The notes: generated from the sequence alone by a model not told the origin. DNA of 64,000 nucleotides from Glycomyces harbinensis (GCF_900101745.1 NZ_FNAD01000013.1:112525-176524), one strand, 5' to 3'; shown: positions 1 to 8,211, numbered from the stretch's first letter. Numbers and translations: made by a program.

Positions 1-767
1 AGGAACCTGCGGATGCCGTTGTCCCACACGTAGGACCGCAGCGTGTCGAGCCACTCGCCCATGCCCTCGGCGCTCAAGAGGAGGAGGTCGAGCTCCCCGT
101 CGGTGGGGTCCGCGTCGGGCAGGAGCGTGACGCCGCCCTGGAGCGTCCCGATGTTGCCGACCATGAACGTGTGCCCGGAGGCCCGCTCGGACTCGCCGCC
201 GTCGACCGCGATGTCGAACTCGACCACCGCGCTCGCGTCGAGGGCGCGGCCGAGCGACTCCACATAGGCCAGCCAGCCGACCTTGCTCTTGAGGTCCTCG
301 TCGGTCTCGGCGATCATGTGCGCGTCGATCCCGAACCCGGCCATGACGACGAAGGCCTGGCGCAGGTGCTCGCCGTCGACGTCGGCCTCGATCCAGGCGA
401 GGTCGACCGCGCGCGACTCGCCGCCGAAGGCCCGGGCGAGCGCGCCGGCGGTGTCGTTGACGGCGATGCCGAGATTGCGCGCGAGGAGGTTGCCGGTGCC
501 CTGCGGGACGATCACGAGTTCGGCCGCGGTGTCGTCGCGGGCGAGCCGCTCGGCGACGGCGCGGACGGTCCCGTCGCCGCCGACCGCGACGACGACGTCG
601 GCGCCGGCGGCGAGCGCCTCGTCGGCGGCGCCGACACCCGGGTCCTCGACGCTGGTCTCATGCCAGGTGAGCCCTGCGGCGGCGGCCTCCTCGGGCAGGG
701 CCTGCTCCAGGTCCTCCCGCGAGGCCTTCGAAGGGTTCCATACGATTGCGATCCGGCTCTCGGCCAC
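1..767 (-). CDS. Diacylglycerol kinase-family lipid kinase, C-terminus cut by window edge
   Basis: About 255 codons are visible; the gene runs off the left edge. The protein starts VAESRIAIVWNPSKAS and carries the family's nucleotide-binding motif GGDGTVRAVAERL about 60 residues in, then PQGTGNLLARNLGI, the two hallmarks of the DAGK catalytic domain (YegS/BmrU-type kinases that phosphorylate diacylglycerol or related lipids). The GTG start at 767 is chosen because AAGGAGAA lies just upstream and homology begins directly after it. There is no signal peptide; these enzymes act at the cytoplasmic membrane face. It is a single gene, separated from the pectate lyase by a hairpin terminator. The lipid substrate cannot be read from the sequence. 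Confidence 0.85.
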   Translation of the reverse strand, partial: MAESRIAIVWNPSKASREDLEQALPEEAAAAGLTWHETSVEDPGVGAADEALAAGADVVVAVGGDGTVRAVAERLARDDTAAELVIVPQGTGNLLARNLGIAVNDTAGALARAFGGESRAVDLAWIEADVDGEHLRQAFVVMAGFGIDAHMIAETDEDLKSKVGWLAYVESLGRALDASAVVEFDIAVDGGESERASGHTFMVGNIGTLQGGVTLLPDADPTDGELDLLLLSAEGMGEWLDTLRSYVWDNGIRRF

Positions 768-852
768 CAGGTTCTCCTTTTCGCGCACGAACGCGCAATG
801 TCCCTCGGGGACCGTGAGCGTACCGCCCGGGACCCTTCCCTGGCGCGAAGGC

Positions 853-879
853 GCCCCCGGCGGCGGGGCCGCCGGGGGC
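853..879 (-). terminator. Hairpin terminator of the pectate lyase gene
   Basis: A perfect 12-bp stem (GCCCCCGGCGGC at 853-864 pairing with 868-879) closes a 3-base loop, 46 bases past the pectate lyase stop. There is no long T run, as is usual in high-G+C actinomycetes. The rest of the 768-924 gap shows nothing else clear. Confidence 0.7.
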
Positions 880-924
880 TGTGAGGAGTCGATGATGCCC
901 GGTCCGGCATCGTCGGAGGGTCGG

Positions 925-3615
925 TTACAGGTCGACCACCCTGCCTCCCAACGTCACCGTCAGGACGCCGCCGGAGCCGAAGCTCCAGCCGAGGCCGCCG
1001 CCGTAGTTCGAGCATCGGGACCCGTTCGAGCCGGAGTCCCACTGGTTCGAGCTGTCGGTGTTGCCCACGATGCGGTCGTTCGAGCCGCTGTCGCAGGAGG
1101 TGTTGCCGCGGAAGACGGAGCTGCCCGCGTCGAAGTTGAAGTTGCGCTCGCCGTTGCCGATGCTCAGGTTGTTCGAGATCGTCATCGAGCCGGGGTTCGA
1201 GTTGTAGGTGAACCCGTGCTTGCCGTTCTCGAACGCGATCGACCGCACGACGGTGTGGTCGACGGCGATGTCCTCGCCGCCGAGCTTGAAGCCGTTGCGG
1301 TCGCCGTTGCCGGCCTGGCCGCCGTTGGAGAGCGTGCCGTTGTCGTAGGCCAGCGAGTCCTCGATGGTCACTTCACCGATGGGACCGGTGTCGTCCTTCG
1401 TGTACAGGTCCCAGCCGTCATCGATGTTGTTGTGCGCCACGCAGAACCGGAAGACGTTGCCGTCGCCCGAGGTGAGCTTTGCGGCGAAGCCGTCCGCGTC
1501 CTCGCCGTCGGAGTCGACGTTGTCGTGCGACTCCGAGCTCAGGACGAGGTTGTTCGCCGGCCACTCGCTGCTGGGCGCCCCCGCGGTGTAGCGCGCGATC
1601 TGGAGTCCCGTGTCGGCGTTGTGGCGCGTGACGACCCGCTCGATGACGTTGTTGCTGCCGCCGAGCAGGATGCCGTTGTCGCCCGCGTGCTCGACGACGA
1701 TGCCCCGCAGGTGCCACCAGTCGCCGCCGATGGCGATGCCCCGGTTGGCGGTGTCCTCGGCCTGGGCCGAGAAGTTCAGCACGGGGGTCTCGCCCGAGTA
1801 GGCGAACAGCTCGGTGCGGTTGCCCGACGTGCCGTCGTTGCCCGGCGCGATGGCGATGGTCGAGGACAGGTTGTAGGTCCCGCCCCGCAGGTAGATCGTT
1901 CCGCCCGGCTCGATCCGCGTGATCGCCGAGGCGAGCGTGGTCGGGTCGGACTGGGTGCCGGAGGCCCCGGCGCTGCCGCCCGGTGCCGCGTAGAGCGTGC
2001 CCGCACTGGGGCCGGGGTCAGTGGGGTCCGGGTCGGTGGGATCGGGGTCGGTGGGGTCGGGGTCGCTCGGACCCGAGCCCGCGTAGGTCTCGAACTCGGT
2101 GATCCTCGGCGTGCCGCTGGCAGTGAGGATCACGAAGTTGATCTTCGTCAGCGAAGTGGAGGCGAAGTTGATGACGCCCGCGCCGGTGCCCGAGGCCAGG
2201 ACGGCCCCGGTGTTGTTGTTGACCAGCTGCCAGGAGTCGATGTTGCCTTCGGTCCCGGCCGCTTCGCGGATGACCGCGGAGGACACGGTCGTGGCGCTGG
2301 ACCACTTGACCGACACGCGTCCGGTGGTGCCGCTGGGCGACCAGTAGGTGCTCGCGTTCCCGTCGATGACGTTGCCGTAGCTGGTGCCGCTGGCCTTGCT
2401 GGTGCCGTCGGCGCCCGCCCCGAGGCTGAGGTTCGTGCCGCTGGGCTCCTCGGGGTCGGTGGTCGGCTCCTCGGGGTCGGTCGTGGGGTCGGTGGGGTTC
2501 TCCGAGGGCGTCTCCGCCGAGCAGTTCCCGTCCGAGACCTTCAGGCCCTTGTTGGCGCCCGCGGTCTCCGCCACGATGGACGGCACGCAGCCGGCCTGGT
2601 CGAGCGGGTACGAGTACGGGATGCTGATCGTGGTGGTGGAGGGCATGCTCGGACCCGCGGGGTAGTTCTCACTGCCCTCGCTCGACCAGGTCACGTTGTC
2701 GAGAACGTTCCCGCTGGTCTGCCAGGTCCCGCGCTCGTTGGTGTAGAAGGTGCCCAGCACGTCCTTCGAGTCCTCGAAGTAGTTGTTGTCCACCTTGGCC
2801 TTGCCCCCGGCGCGGGAGTTGATGCCCGACTCCACGATCCCCACATAGTGGTTGTTGTAGACGTGGGCCGTCCCGCCGCGCAGCAGCGGCACCCGGGAGT
2901 TCAGGTTCTGGTACAGGTTGTGGTGGTACGTGATGAAGCTGTTCGAGGTGTCGGACTCGCTGGAGCCGACGAGGCCGCCGCGCTCGGAGTTGCGCATGAT
3001 GCTGTACGACAGGGTCACGTACTGGGTGTTGTTCTTCATGTCGAAGAGCCCGTCGTAGCCCTCCGCCTCACCGCCCGAAGCCTCCAGTGTGAGGTGGTCG
3101 GCCCACACGTTGCGGACGCCGTCCTCCATGCCGATCGCGTCGCCGCCGTTGGACGTGGGCGAGCCCGACTTCTTCACGTTCTTGACCGTGAAGTTCTGCA
3201 GGATGATATTGCTGGAATCGCGGATGTGGATGCCGATCTGGTCGAACACGGCGTTGCCCGTGCCGATGATCGAGACGTTGCTGATGCCCTTGAGCTCGAT
3301 GACGTCGTCGGCGGTGTCGCAGCTGTCGCCGTCGACGGCGCTGGTGTTGCCGTGGTTGATGGTGCCGGACACCTGGATGATGATCGGGGTGTCGCTGGAG
3401 GCCCGGTTGCACAGGGCCGCGTGGATGGCGGTGCCGGTGCTGGCCTGGACGACCTGGCCGCCCGCGCCGCCGTCGGTGCCGCCGTTCTGGGTCGCGTAAC
3501 CGGTGGCGCCGTTGGTCTGCGCGGACGCCGTGGTCATCGACAGCGCGACGCCGGCGACGACCACGGCCGCGGTGGCCAGCGCCGTCCCGACGCGTAGTAC
3601 GAGTTTTCGTCTCAT
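925..3615 (-). CDS. Secreted bimodular pectate lyase (PL1 - discoidin-like CBM - PL9)
   Basis: 896 residues, secreted: a basic N-terminus, hydrophobic core and cleavage near residue 32 (TASAQT). Residues ~35-365 form a PL1 parallel beta-helix with VWADHLTLE (170-178) and the catalytic RxPxxR region SRVPLLR (R241). A Thr/Asp/Pro/Glu linker follows (366-393). Residues ~395-513 look like a discoidin/F5-8C-type sugar-binding domain (NVIDGNASTYWSP). A second linker of PTDPDPTDPD repeats (515-537) leads to a PL9 lyase (~538-896) with the calcium/base motifs DSDGEDADGFAAK (701-713) and DDGWDLYTK (732-740). Both catalytic modules should cleave polygalacturonate by beta-elimination. RBS GAGAGG precedes the ATG. 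It is transcribed alone, from a good sigma70-type promoter with a LacI-type site just upstream. Confidence 0.9.
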   Translation of the reverse strand: MRRKLVLRVGTALATAAVVVAGVALSMTTASAQTNGATGYATQNGGTDGGAGGQVVQASTGTAIHAALCNRASSDTPIIIQVSGTINHGNTSAVDGDSCDTADDVIELKGISNVSIIGTGNAVFDQIGIHIRDSSNIILQNFTVKNVKKSGSPTSNGGDAIGMEDGVRNVWADHLTLEASGGEAEGYDGLFDMKNNTQYVTLSYSIMRNSERGGLVGSSESDTSNSFITYHHNLYQNLNSRVPLLRGGTAHVYNNHYVGIVESGINSRAGGKAKVDNNYFEDSKDVLGTFYTNERGTWQTSGNVLDNVTWSSEGSENYPAGPSMPSTTTISIPYSYPLDQAGCVPSIVAETAGANKGLKVSDGNCSAETPSENPTDPTTDPEEPTTDPEEPSGTNLSLGAGADGTSKASGTSYGNVIDGNASTYWSPSGTTGRVSVKWSSATTVSSAVIREAAGTEGNIDSWQLVNNNTGAVLASGTGAGVINFASTSLTKINFVILTASGTPRITEFETYAGSGPSDPDPTDPDPTDPDPTDPGPSAGTLYAAPGGSAGASGTQSDPTTLASAITRIEPGGTIYLRGGTYNLSSTIAIAPGNDGTSGNRTELFAYSGETPVLNFSAQAEDTANRGIAIGGDWWHLRGIVVEHAGDNGILLGGSNNVIERVVTRHNADTGLQIARYTAGAPSSEWPANNLVLSSESHDNVDSDGEDADGFAAKLTSGDGNVFRFCVAHNNIDDGWDLYTKDDTGPIGEVTIEDSLAYDNGTLSNGGQAGNGDRNGFKLGGEDIAVDHTVVRSIAFENGKHGFTYNSNPGSMTISNNLSIGNGERNFNFDAGSSVFRGNTSCDSGSNDRIVGNTDSSNQWDSGSNGSRCSNYGGGLGWSFGSGGVLTVTLGGRVVDL

Positions 3616-3658
3616 CGTTGAAACCTCTCGTGAGGGAGATATCGAGGTATTTCAATGA

Positions 3659-3687
3659 ATCTAAGGCAAGGGCTTTCAGAGAGTCAA
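3659..3687 (-). promoter_or_regulatory. Sigma70-type promoter of the pectate lyase gene
   Basis: On the minus strand TTGACT (3682-3687) is followed after 17 bases by TTAGAT (3659-3664), in an AT-rich pocket unlike the flanking DNA. The predicted start of transcription, about 3652, leaves a leader of about 37 bases. Confidence 0.65.
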
Positions 3688-3695
3688 GGGAAATC

Positions 3696-3709
3696 TGCAA
3701 CCGATTGCC
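3696..3709. promoter_or_regulatory. LacI-family-type operator upstream of the pectate lyase promoter
   Basis: TGCAACCGATTGCC is a 14-bp imperfect palindrome with the TGnAAnCGnTTnCA layout and central CG typical of LacI-family operators. It lies 8 bases upstream of the -35 box. No matching regulator gene sits next to it. Confidence 0.5.
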
Positions 3710-3847
3710 TCAAAGTCGGGATTTCTCGTCCGCAGACTCCGGCGAACGCCGTGACGCAGTGCTCCCGGATCGGATGCCCGATCGCGGCCAGCGGTTGCTG
3801 CCGGGCCCTGAAGCGCCAGCTGAACCGGCCGGCCCGGGCCGCGCTCC

Positions 3848-4786
3848 TCAGGTCCGGAACGTCCGGCGGTAGGCGCCGGGGGCCACGCCCACGGTCTGCC
3901 CGAACTGGGCGCGGAAGTTCGAGACGCTCGGGAAGCCGGTCTGCGCGGCGATCCGCTCCACCGTGTGGTCGGTGGTCTCCAGCAGCTCCTGCGCGTGGCG
4001 GATGCGCACGCCGCCGAGCCACTGGATCGGGCTCTGCCCCGTCTCGGCGGCGAAGCGCCTGGTGAGCGTCCGGGCGCTGAGCCCGGCCGCCGCGGCGATG
4101 TCGGCGAGCGTGAGGCCGCGGTGCGCGTGCTCCTCGATCCACTGGAGGACGCGTTCGAGCGTCGCGGTCTGGTAGGTCGGCCGGTTGCGAAGGATGTACT
4201 GTCCCTGGCCTCCCGTGCGCTGCAAGGGGGTCACCGCGAGACGCGCGGAGTCGGCCGCCACGGCCACCCCGTAGTCGCGCTGCACGATGTGGAGGCACAG
4301 GTCCAGCCCGGCCGCGGCGCCCGCCGAGGTGAGGACGTCGCCGTTGTCGGTGTAGAGCACGTCCGGGTCGACGCGGGCGCCCGGGAACCTGCGGGCCAGC
4401 TCCTCGGTGCCCAGCCAGTGCGTGGTGGCGTCCCGGTCCTCCAGCAGGCCCGCCTCGCCCAGGCTGAACGCGCCCACGCAGATCGAGGCGACGCGGGAGC
4501 CGCGCGCCGCCGCGCCGCGCAGCGCCTCGAGCACCGCCGGCGAGGTCGGGCGGAGCGGGTCGTTGCGGCCCGGCACCACGATCAGGTCGGCCCGCTCGCA
4601 CGCCTCCAGTCCGTCGTCGGCGGCGATGCGCAGCGGCCCGGCCGACACGACCGGGGCCTCGCCCGCCACGACGACCCGGTAGCCCGGCCGCCCGTCGGGC
4701 AGCCGGACGCGCCCGAACACCTCGACCGGCGTGGCCAGATCGAAGGGCAGCGAATCCTGGAGCGACAGCACCGCGACGGTATGCAT
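3848..4786 (-). CDS. GlxA-family regulator (DJ-1/PfpI domain + AraC HTH)
   Basis: 312 residues. The N-terminal half (about 1-180) is a DJ-1/PfpI-like domain: MHTVAVLSLQDSLPFDLATP, then ADLIVVPGRND and ASICVGAFSLGEAGLL, with Cys in the nucleophile-elbow position. The C-terminal ~110 residues hold two AraC-type helix-turn-helices (LTLADIAAAAGLSARTLTRR and ERIAAQTGFPSVSNFRAQF). Such proteins are cytoplasmic transcription activators sensing small metabolites through the DJ-1-like domain. It is divergent from the membrane-protein pair at 4949-5750, which is a plausible target. The ligand is unknown. Confidence 0.88.
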   Translation of the reverse strand: MHTVAVLSLQDSLPFDLATPVEVFGRVRLPDGRPGYRVVVAGEAPVVSAGPLRIAADDGLEACERADLIVVPGRNDPLRPTSPAVLEALRGAAARGSRVASICVGAFSLGEAGLLEDRDATTHWLGTEELARRFPGARVDPDVLYTDNGDVLTSAGAAAGLDLCLHIVQRDYGVAVAADSARLAVTPLQRTGGQGQYILRNRPTYQTATLERVLQWIEEHAHRGLTLADIAAAAGLSARTLTRRFAAETGQSPIQWLGGVRIRHAQELLETTDHTVERIAAQTGFPSVSNFRAQFGQTVGVAPGAYRRTFRT

Positions 4787-4948
4787 GCGCCGATGCTAGC
4801 CCGTCCGACTGCGCTTCCGCCTCCACCGGGAGCCGTCCGGCCGCCGACGCGGCACTGGCCGGATACAGGAGGAAGTTGGCGAGGCAGCCACTGTCGATTC
4901 CGCGGACACCGGGCGAACATGGGGGCACCTCCACAGGGAAGGAACACC

Positions 4949-5017
4949 ATGACCGAGACCCGCGCCCCATCCGAACGCCACGACCGCGGCCGCACCGCCG
5001 AAGGGACCGGCCGGTGA
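4949..5017 (+). CDS. 22-residue ORF overlapping the next gene start
   Basis: A hydrophilic 22-residue peptide (MTETRAPSERHDRGRTAEGT...) has a strong ribosome-binding site (AGGGAAGGA) 6 bases before its ATG and GC-rich third positions like real genes here. Its TGA overlaps the GTG of the next gene (GTGA), so it may couple translation to that gene. A competing reading is a TTG at 4876 behind CAGGAGG, which opens the downstream frame early and would fuse a basic, low-complexity N-terminus to the membrane protein. I prefer the short ORF plus GTG start, but cannot prove it. Confidence 0.45.
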   Translation: MTETRAPSERHDRGRTAEGTGR

Positions 5018-5484
5018 CCGCGTTCCTGCTGTCCGTCCACGTCCTCGCCGCGATCCTGACCATCGGCCCGGTCGCCATCGCCGCCAGCATGTTCCCGCCC
5101 GCGTGGCGGGCCGCCGGCCAGGACCCGTCGCACCCGCGCAAGGCCGCCGTCGTCGCCGTGCTGCACCGCATCTCGCGGGTCTACGCGACGATCGGCGTCC
5201 TCGTGCCCGTGTTCGGCGTCGCCACCGCCGCGAGCCTCGGCGTCCTGACCGACGCATGGCTGATCGCCTCGATGATCCTCACCGCCGGGGCGGCCGCGAT
5301 CCTCATCGCCCTCATCCTCCCGGCCCAGACCCGGGCCCTCGCGGCGCTCGACGACGAGCCCGCCGACGGCGTTTCGACCCGGATCGGCGGGCGCCTCGCG
5401 ATGCACACCGGCGTCTTCAACCTGCTCTGGGCGATCGTCGTCGTCCTGATGATCTACCGACCCGGCTCGACGACGGGAGTCTGA
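5014..5484 (+). CDS. DUF2269-like integral membrane protein
   Basis: 156 residues from the GTG at 5014. Hydrophobic segments are VTAFLLSVHVLAAILTIGPVA at the N-terminus, two more around VYATIGVLVPVFGVATAASL and AWLIASMILTAGAAAILIAL, and a last one near the C-terminus (FNLLWAIVVVLMI). The opening LLSVHVLAAIL and overall four-helix layout resemble DUF2269 proteins; biochemical role unknown. It is followed two bases later by another small membrane protein, so the two form an operon, divergent from the GlxA-type regulator. The start is supported by AAGGGA seven bases upstream and by the membrane helix beginning at once; the alternative TTG 4876 would add 46 basic residues. Confidence 0.65.
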   Translation: MTAFLLSVHVLAAILTIGPVAIAASMFPPAWRAAGQDPSHPRKAAVVAVLHRISRVYATIGVLVPVFGVATAASLGVLTDAWLIASMILTAGAAAILIALILPAQTRALAALDDEPADGVSTRIGGRLAMHTGVFNLLWAIVVVLMIYRPGSTTGV

Positions 5485-5486
5485 CC

Positions 5487-5750
5487 ATGCAACCGCGCCG
5501 CGTGCTCCATCTCATCGGCACCGTCGAACTGGCGACGCTCGTCCTGATGCTCCTGAACCTGGCCACGGTCCACCACCCCGCGATCACCGGCGTCCTCGGC
5601 CCGGTCCACGGCCTCGTCTACACCGGCACCGTCATCGCCGCCGCGCTGCTGATGAACGGCAGGCACCGGATCTGGCTCCTGGCCCTGATTCCCGGTGTCG
5701 GCGGCCTGCTGGCCGCCCGCAGCACCCCGGCGCCCCAGGAGGCGCCCTGA
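5487..5750 (+). CDS. Small DUF3817-like membrane protein
   Basis: 87 residues with about three hydrophobic helices. GPVHGLVYTGTVIAA and the closing P-G-V-G-GLLAAR resemble the GPLHG... and P.G...eaR signatures of DUF3817 proteins. The function of that family is not established. ATG follows the preceding stop by two bases, so it is co-transcribed with the DUF2269-like gene. It ends 15 bases before the stop of the convergent gene at 5766. Confidence 0.6.
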   Translation: MQPRRVLHLIGTVELATLVLMLLNLATVHHPAITGVLGPVHGLVYTGTVIAAALLMNGRHRIWLLALIPGVGGLLAARSTPAPQEAP

Positions 5751-5765
5751 TGCCGCGGGCGAGGA

Positions 5766-6026
5766 TCAGATCGTGTTCATGTACTGCTCGAAGGTCCCGT
5801 TGGCGGACTGGATGAGGCCCAGGACCTCTTCGAGGCGCTCGCGCGCCTGCTGGTACTGGCCGATCGCCTCGCCCGGAAGCGCGCTCGACGTCTCCTGAGT
5901 GGCCTCCATGCCGGAGGCCACCGCGGTCTCCAACTGCGACATCGACGCGCCGATCGCGCCGGACGCCTCGTTCGCCTGTTCGATCGCTGCCTGGAGCTGC
6001 GCCTTGATCTCTGCGGTACTGGCCAT
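5766..6026 (-). CDS. Small helical (WXG100-sized) protein of unknown function
   Basis: 86 residues from ATG 6026, preceded by GAAGGACC. The sequence (MASTAEIKAQLQAAIEQANE... ending FEQYMNTI) is almost wholly amphipathic helix, Ala/Gln/Glu-rich, with a Gly/Pro break near the middle (SSALPGEAIGQYQQARERLE). Length and two-helix layout resemble ESX/WXG100-type proteins, but there is no clear W-x-G and no secretion-system gene nearby, so that assignment is weak. A longer start at 6083 exists but lacks an RBS. Single gene, convergent with the membrane pair. Confidence 0.6.
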   Translation of the reverse strand: MASTAEIKAQLQAAIEQANEASGAIGASMSQLETAVASGMEATQETSSALPGEAIGQYQQARERLEEVLGLIQSANGTFEQYMNTI

Positions 6027-6132
6027 GAGCCGTGGTCCTTCACTGTTTCGAGGGTCGTTGCGCCACATGGTGGACACGGTCAACGGTAGCCGTGCGGCGG
6101 GAGCACGCCGCTGCGGGACACACGGGACGGCC

Positions 6133-6930
6133 TCAGGCGCCGGACGCCGCGGCGGCGATCACCAGCGCGGCGACCGGGGCGTACGCCGGATGCGGGTGCC
6201 ACTCGCCGCCGCCCGCGCGGCCCGCCTCCCGGTCGGTGATCATCCGGAACAGCAGGGCCCGCAGGAGCATCTGCGGCCAGTCCGACCGCTCCGCACCCGC
6301 CAGGAGCGAGCCGCCGGCGCCGTGCCAGCAGAGCGCGTCGACCACCGCCACCGCCGCGGCCCAGCCCGCGGGCCGCCAGTAGGGCGCCCAGTCGATGACG
6401 GCCGGCGGCAGTCCCGGTGCGTAGAGGACGTTGCCCAAGAGGTCGCCGTGCACCGCCTGCGCGGCGGCCCCGACGGGCCTGCGGGCCCGCATCAGCGGCT
6501 CCAGGGTCGGGTGCTCCTCGACCGCCTCCAGGTCCCATGAGACGCGGTCGGCCCGGCTCCACCAGTCGTCGCGGTCGTCCAGGAACGCCGGCCTCGCCAC
6601 CCCGGCGAGCGCCTCGTGGAACGCCGCGCCCGCGTCGAGGGCGTCGTCCCAGCGCTTCGGGTCGGTCCGGCCCTCCGCGTGGCGCCAGGCCTCCCAGCCC
6701 CCGTGCAGCCAGTCGCCCGAGGCGGCGCGGACCGGGCGCGCGACCCGGAACCGGCCCGTGTCGGCGACGGCCTCGAGAACCGAAGCGCGCCAGCGGGACT
6801 CGACCGGGAGGTCCGCCGGTTTGAGCACGATCGGCCCGGCGCGCCAGGTCCGGCCCCGACCCCCGTCGAGCAGACGCGGCGAACGGCCCGCGCCGAACGC
6901 GGCGAGGACGTCTTGAGGCGGCTGCTGCAC
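6133..6930 (-). CDS. APH-fold phosphotransferase (TIGR02569-like, actinobacterial)
   Basis: 265 residues from GTG 6930. The open frame continues upstream to 7530, but those residues are the reverse reading of a VOC gene. Opening PPQDVLAAFGAGRSPRLLDG, then GRTWRAGPIVLKP (Lys of the ATP site), QAVHGDLLGNVLY (HGDxxxxN catalytic loop) and AVIDWAPYWRP (metal-binding Asp) are those of an aminoglycoside-phosphotransferase-fold family restricted to actinobacteria. The substrate is unknown; resistance should not be assumed. No good RBS is seen, so translation may be leaderless. A 6-bp hairpin at 6094-6111 is a weak terminator candidate. Confidence 0.75.
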   Translation of the reverse strand: MQQPPQDVLAAFGAGRSPRLLDGGRGRTWRAGPIVLKPADLPVESRWRASVLEAVADTGRFRVARPVRAASGDWLHGGWEAWRHAEGRTDPKRWDDALDAGAAFHEALAGVARPAFLDDRDDWWSRADRVSWDLEAVEEHPTLEPLMRARRPVGAAAQAVHGDLLGNVLYAPGLPPAVIDWAPYWRPAGWAAAVAVVDALCWHGAGGSLLAGAERSDWPQMLLRALLFRMITDREAGRAGGGEWHPHPAYAPVAALVIAAAASGA

Positions 6931-7047
6931 CGGCCGACCGTAACCGCGGCCTCCCCGCGGCGTCAATCGCAATCTCCCGCGTCCTCGGACCTGATCGGTC
7001 AGGAATCGAGAAGCCCCTGCTCCTGCCCGCGCCATACGGTTGCCGAC

Positions 7048-7458
7048 ATGGACATCACGATTCAATCGAGCTTCCTCCCGCAGGACGACCCCGACGCCGC
7101 GCTGGCGTTCTACCGCGACATCCTCGGCTTCGAGGTCCGGGGCGACGTCGGCTACGACGGGATGCGCTGGATCACCGTCGGACCCGTCGGCCAGCCCGGC
7201 ACCTCCATCGTGCTGCATCCGCCCGCCGCCGACCCCGGCGTCACCGCGGACGAGAAGCGCACCATCGCCGAGATGATGGCCAAGGGCACCTACGCCGGCG
7301 TCAACCTCGCCACCGCCGACCTCGCCGCCGTCTTCGAACAGGCCGTCGCCCGCGGCGCCGAAGTCGTCCAAGAGCCCACCGACCAGCCCTGGGGCGTGCG
7401 AGACTGCGCCTTCCGCGACCCCGCGGGGAACATGATCCGCGTCAACGAACTGCACTGA
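7048..7458 (+). CDS. VOC-family (glyoxalase/bleomycin-resistance fold) protein
   Basis: 136 residues, one VOC domain of paired beta-alpha-beta-beta-beta units. FLPQDDPDAALAFYRDILGFEVR is the typical opening and CAFRDPAGNMIRVNEL the typical metal-site end. Such proteins act as dioxygenases, isomerases or drug-sequestering proteins; the substrate cannot be told here. TACGGT lies seven bases before the ATG in -10 position and there is no RBS, so the message may be leaderless. A second VOC gene follows 31 bases later, so the two are probably co-transcribed. Confidence 0.85.
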   Translation: MDITIQSSFLPQDDPDAALAFYRDILGFEVRGDVGYDGMRWITVGPVGQPGTSIVLHPPAADPGVTADEKRTIAEMMAKGTYAGVNLATADLAAVFEQAVARGAEVVQEPTDQPWGVRDCAFRDPAGNMIRVNELH

Positions 7459-7489
7459 ACCGCACGCATCAACCTGAAAGGACCGTCCA

Positions 7490-8092
7490 ATGGCCTCCAT
7501 CGCCTCCGTCCTCATCGAAACGCCCGACACCGCCGCCGCCGAGCGGTTCTACGCCGACGCCTTCGGGCTCGACTCCGAGCTCGGCGTCCGCGCCTCCGAT
7601 GCGCCGACCAGCGGCTTCCGCGGCTTCACCCTCTCGCTCGTCGTCGCCCAGCCGAGCATCGTCGACAGCCTCTACGGCACCGCCCTCGACGGCGGGGCCA
7701 CCGCGGTCAAGCCCGCCTCCAAGAGCCTGTGGGGCTACGGCGGCACGCTCCGCGACCCGTTCGGCGTGGTCTGGCAGATCGCGACCTCGAACAAGAAGAA
7801 CTCCGGCCCCGAGACCCGGGACGTCGACAGCGTGGTGTTCCTGCTCGGCGCCGCGGACATCCTCGCCACCAGGAAGTTCTACGAGGGCCGCGGCTTCGAG
7901 GTCGAGAAGGCCTACGGCCGCAAGTACATCGAGTTCAAGAACCCCGGCAGCGGCGTCACGCTGGCGCTCTACAACCGCAAGGGCCTCGCCAAGGTCGCCG
8001 GGGTCGACCCCGAGGGCTCGGGCTCGCACCGGATCGTCCTGCGCGGAGCGGGCGACTTCACCGACCCGGACGGGTTCGCCTGGGAGTCCTAG
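7490..8092 (+). CDS. Two-unit VOC-family protein
   Basis: 200 residues. The N-terminal unit (IASVLIETPDTAAAERFYAD ... RDPFGVVWQIAT) is followed after a short Lys/Asn-rich hinge (about 100-110) by a second, more degenerate unit (VDSVVFLLGAADILATRKFY ... GAGDFTDPDGFAWES). GAAAGGA stands 8 bases before the ATG. Members of this shape are often annotated as glyoxalases, but the substrate is unknown. It probably shares a transcript with the VOC gene at 7048. Confidence 0.8.
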   Translation: MASIASVLIETPDTAAAERFYADAFGLDSELGVRASDAPTSGFRGFTLSLVVAQPSIVDSLYGTALDGGATAVKPASKSLWGYGGTLRDPFGVVWQIATSNKKNSGPETRDVDSVVFLLGAADILATRKFYEGRGFEVEKAYGRKYIEFKNPGSGVTLALYNRKGLAKVAGVDPEGSGSHRIVLRGAGDFTDPDGFAWES

Positions 8093-8154
8093 GACCGAGC
8101 GGCGGGGGACTCACGGACCACTGGCGTCACTTCTTCCATCCCTTTATCGAAGCA

Positions 8155-8184
8155 TTTGACTTTGTGAGTGCTCGGTGCCACGAT
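8155..8184 (+). promoter_or_regulatory. Candidate promoter of the galactanase gene
   Basis: TTGACT (8155-8160) is followed after 18 bases by CACGAT (8179-8184). The -35 box is good, the -10 box modest. Confidence 0.4.
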
Positions 8185-8195
8185 GTTCTCCATTA

Positions 8196-8211
8196 GATAT
8201 CGATCGATGTC
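8196..8211. promoter_or_regulatory. Candidate operator between promoter and start of the galactanase gene
   Basis: GATATCGATCGATGTC is a 16-bp palindrome with 7 of 8 arm positions matching, just upstream of the RBS (GGAGA 8216-8220). Its position suits a repressor site; the regulator is unknown. Confidence 0.4.

Noticed and set aside
2013..2075. Short tandem repeats in the pectate lyase, CRISPR-like at first sight
   Set aside because: They encode a Pro-Thr-Asp linker in frame; there are no spacers or cas genes.
283..3597. 1104-codon plus-strand reading frame
   Set aside because: It is antisense to the pectate lyase and lipid kinase genes; its composition (Val/Arg/Ala/Asp monotony) is that of reversed high-GC codons and no domain is recognisable.
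6133..7530. 465-codon version of the phosphotransferase gene
   Set aside because: The first 200 codons are antisense to a VOC gene; family homology begins at GTG 6930.
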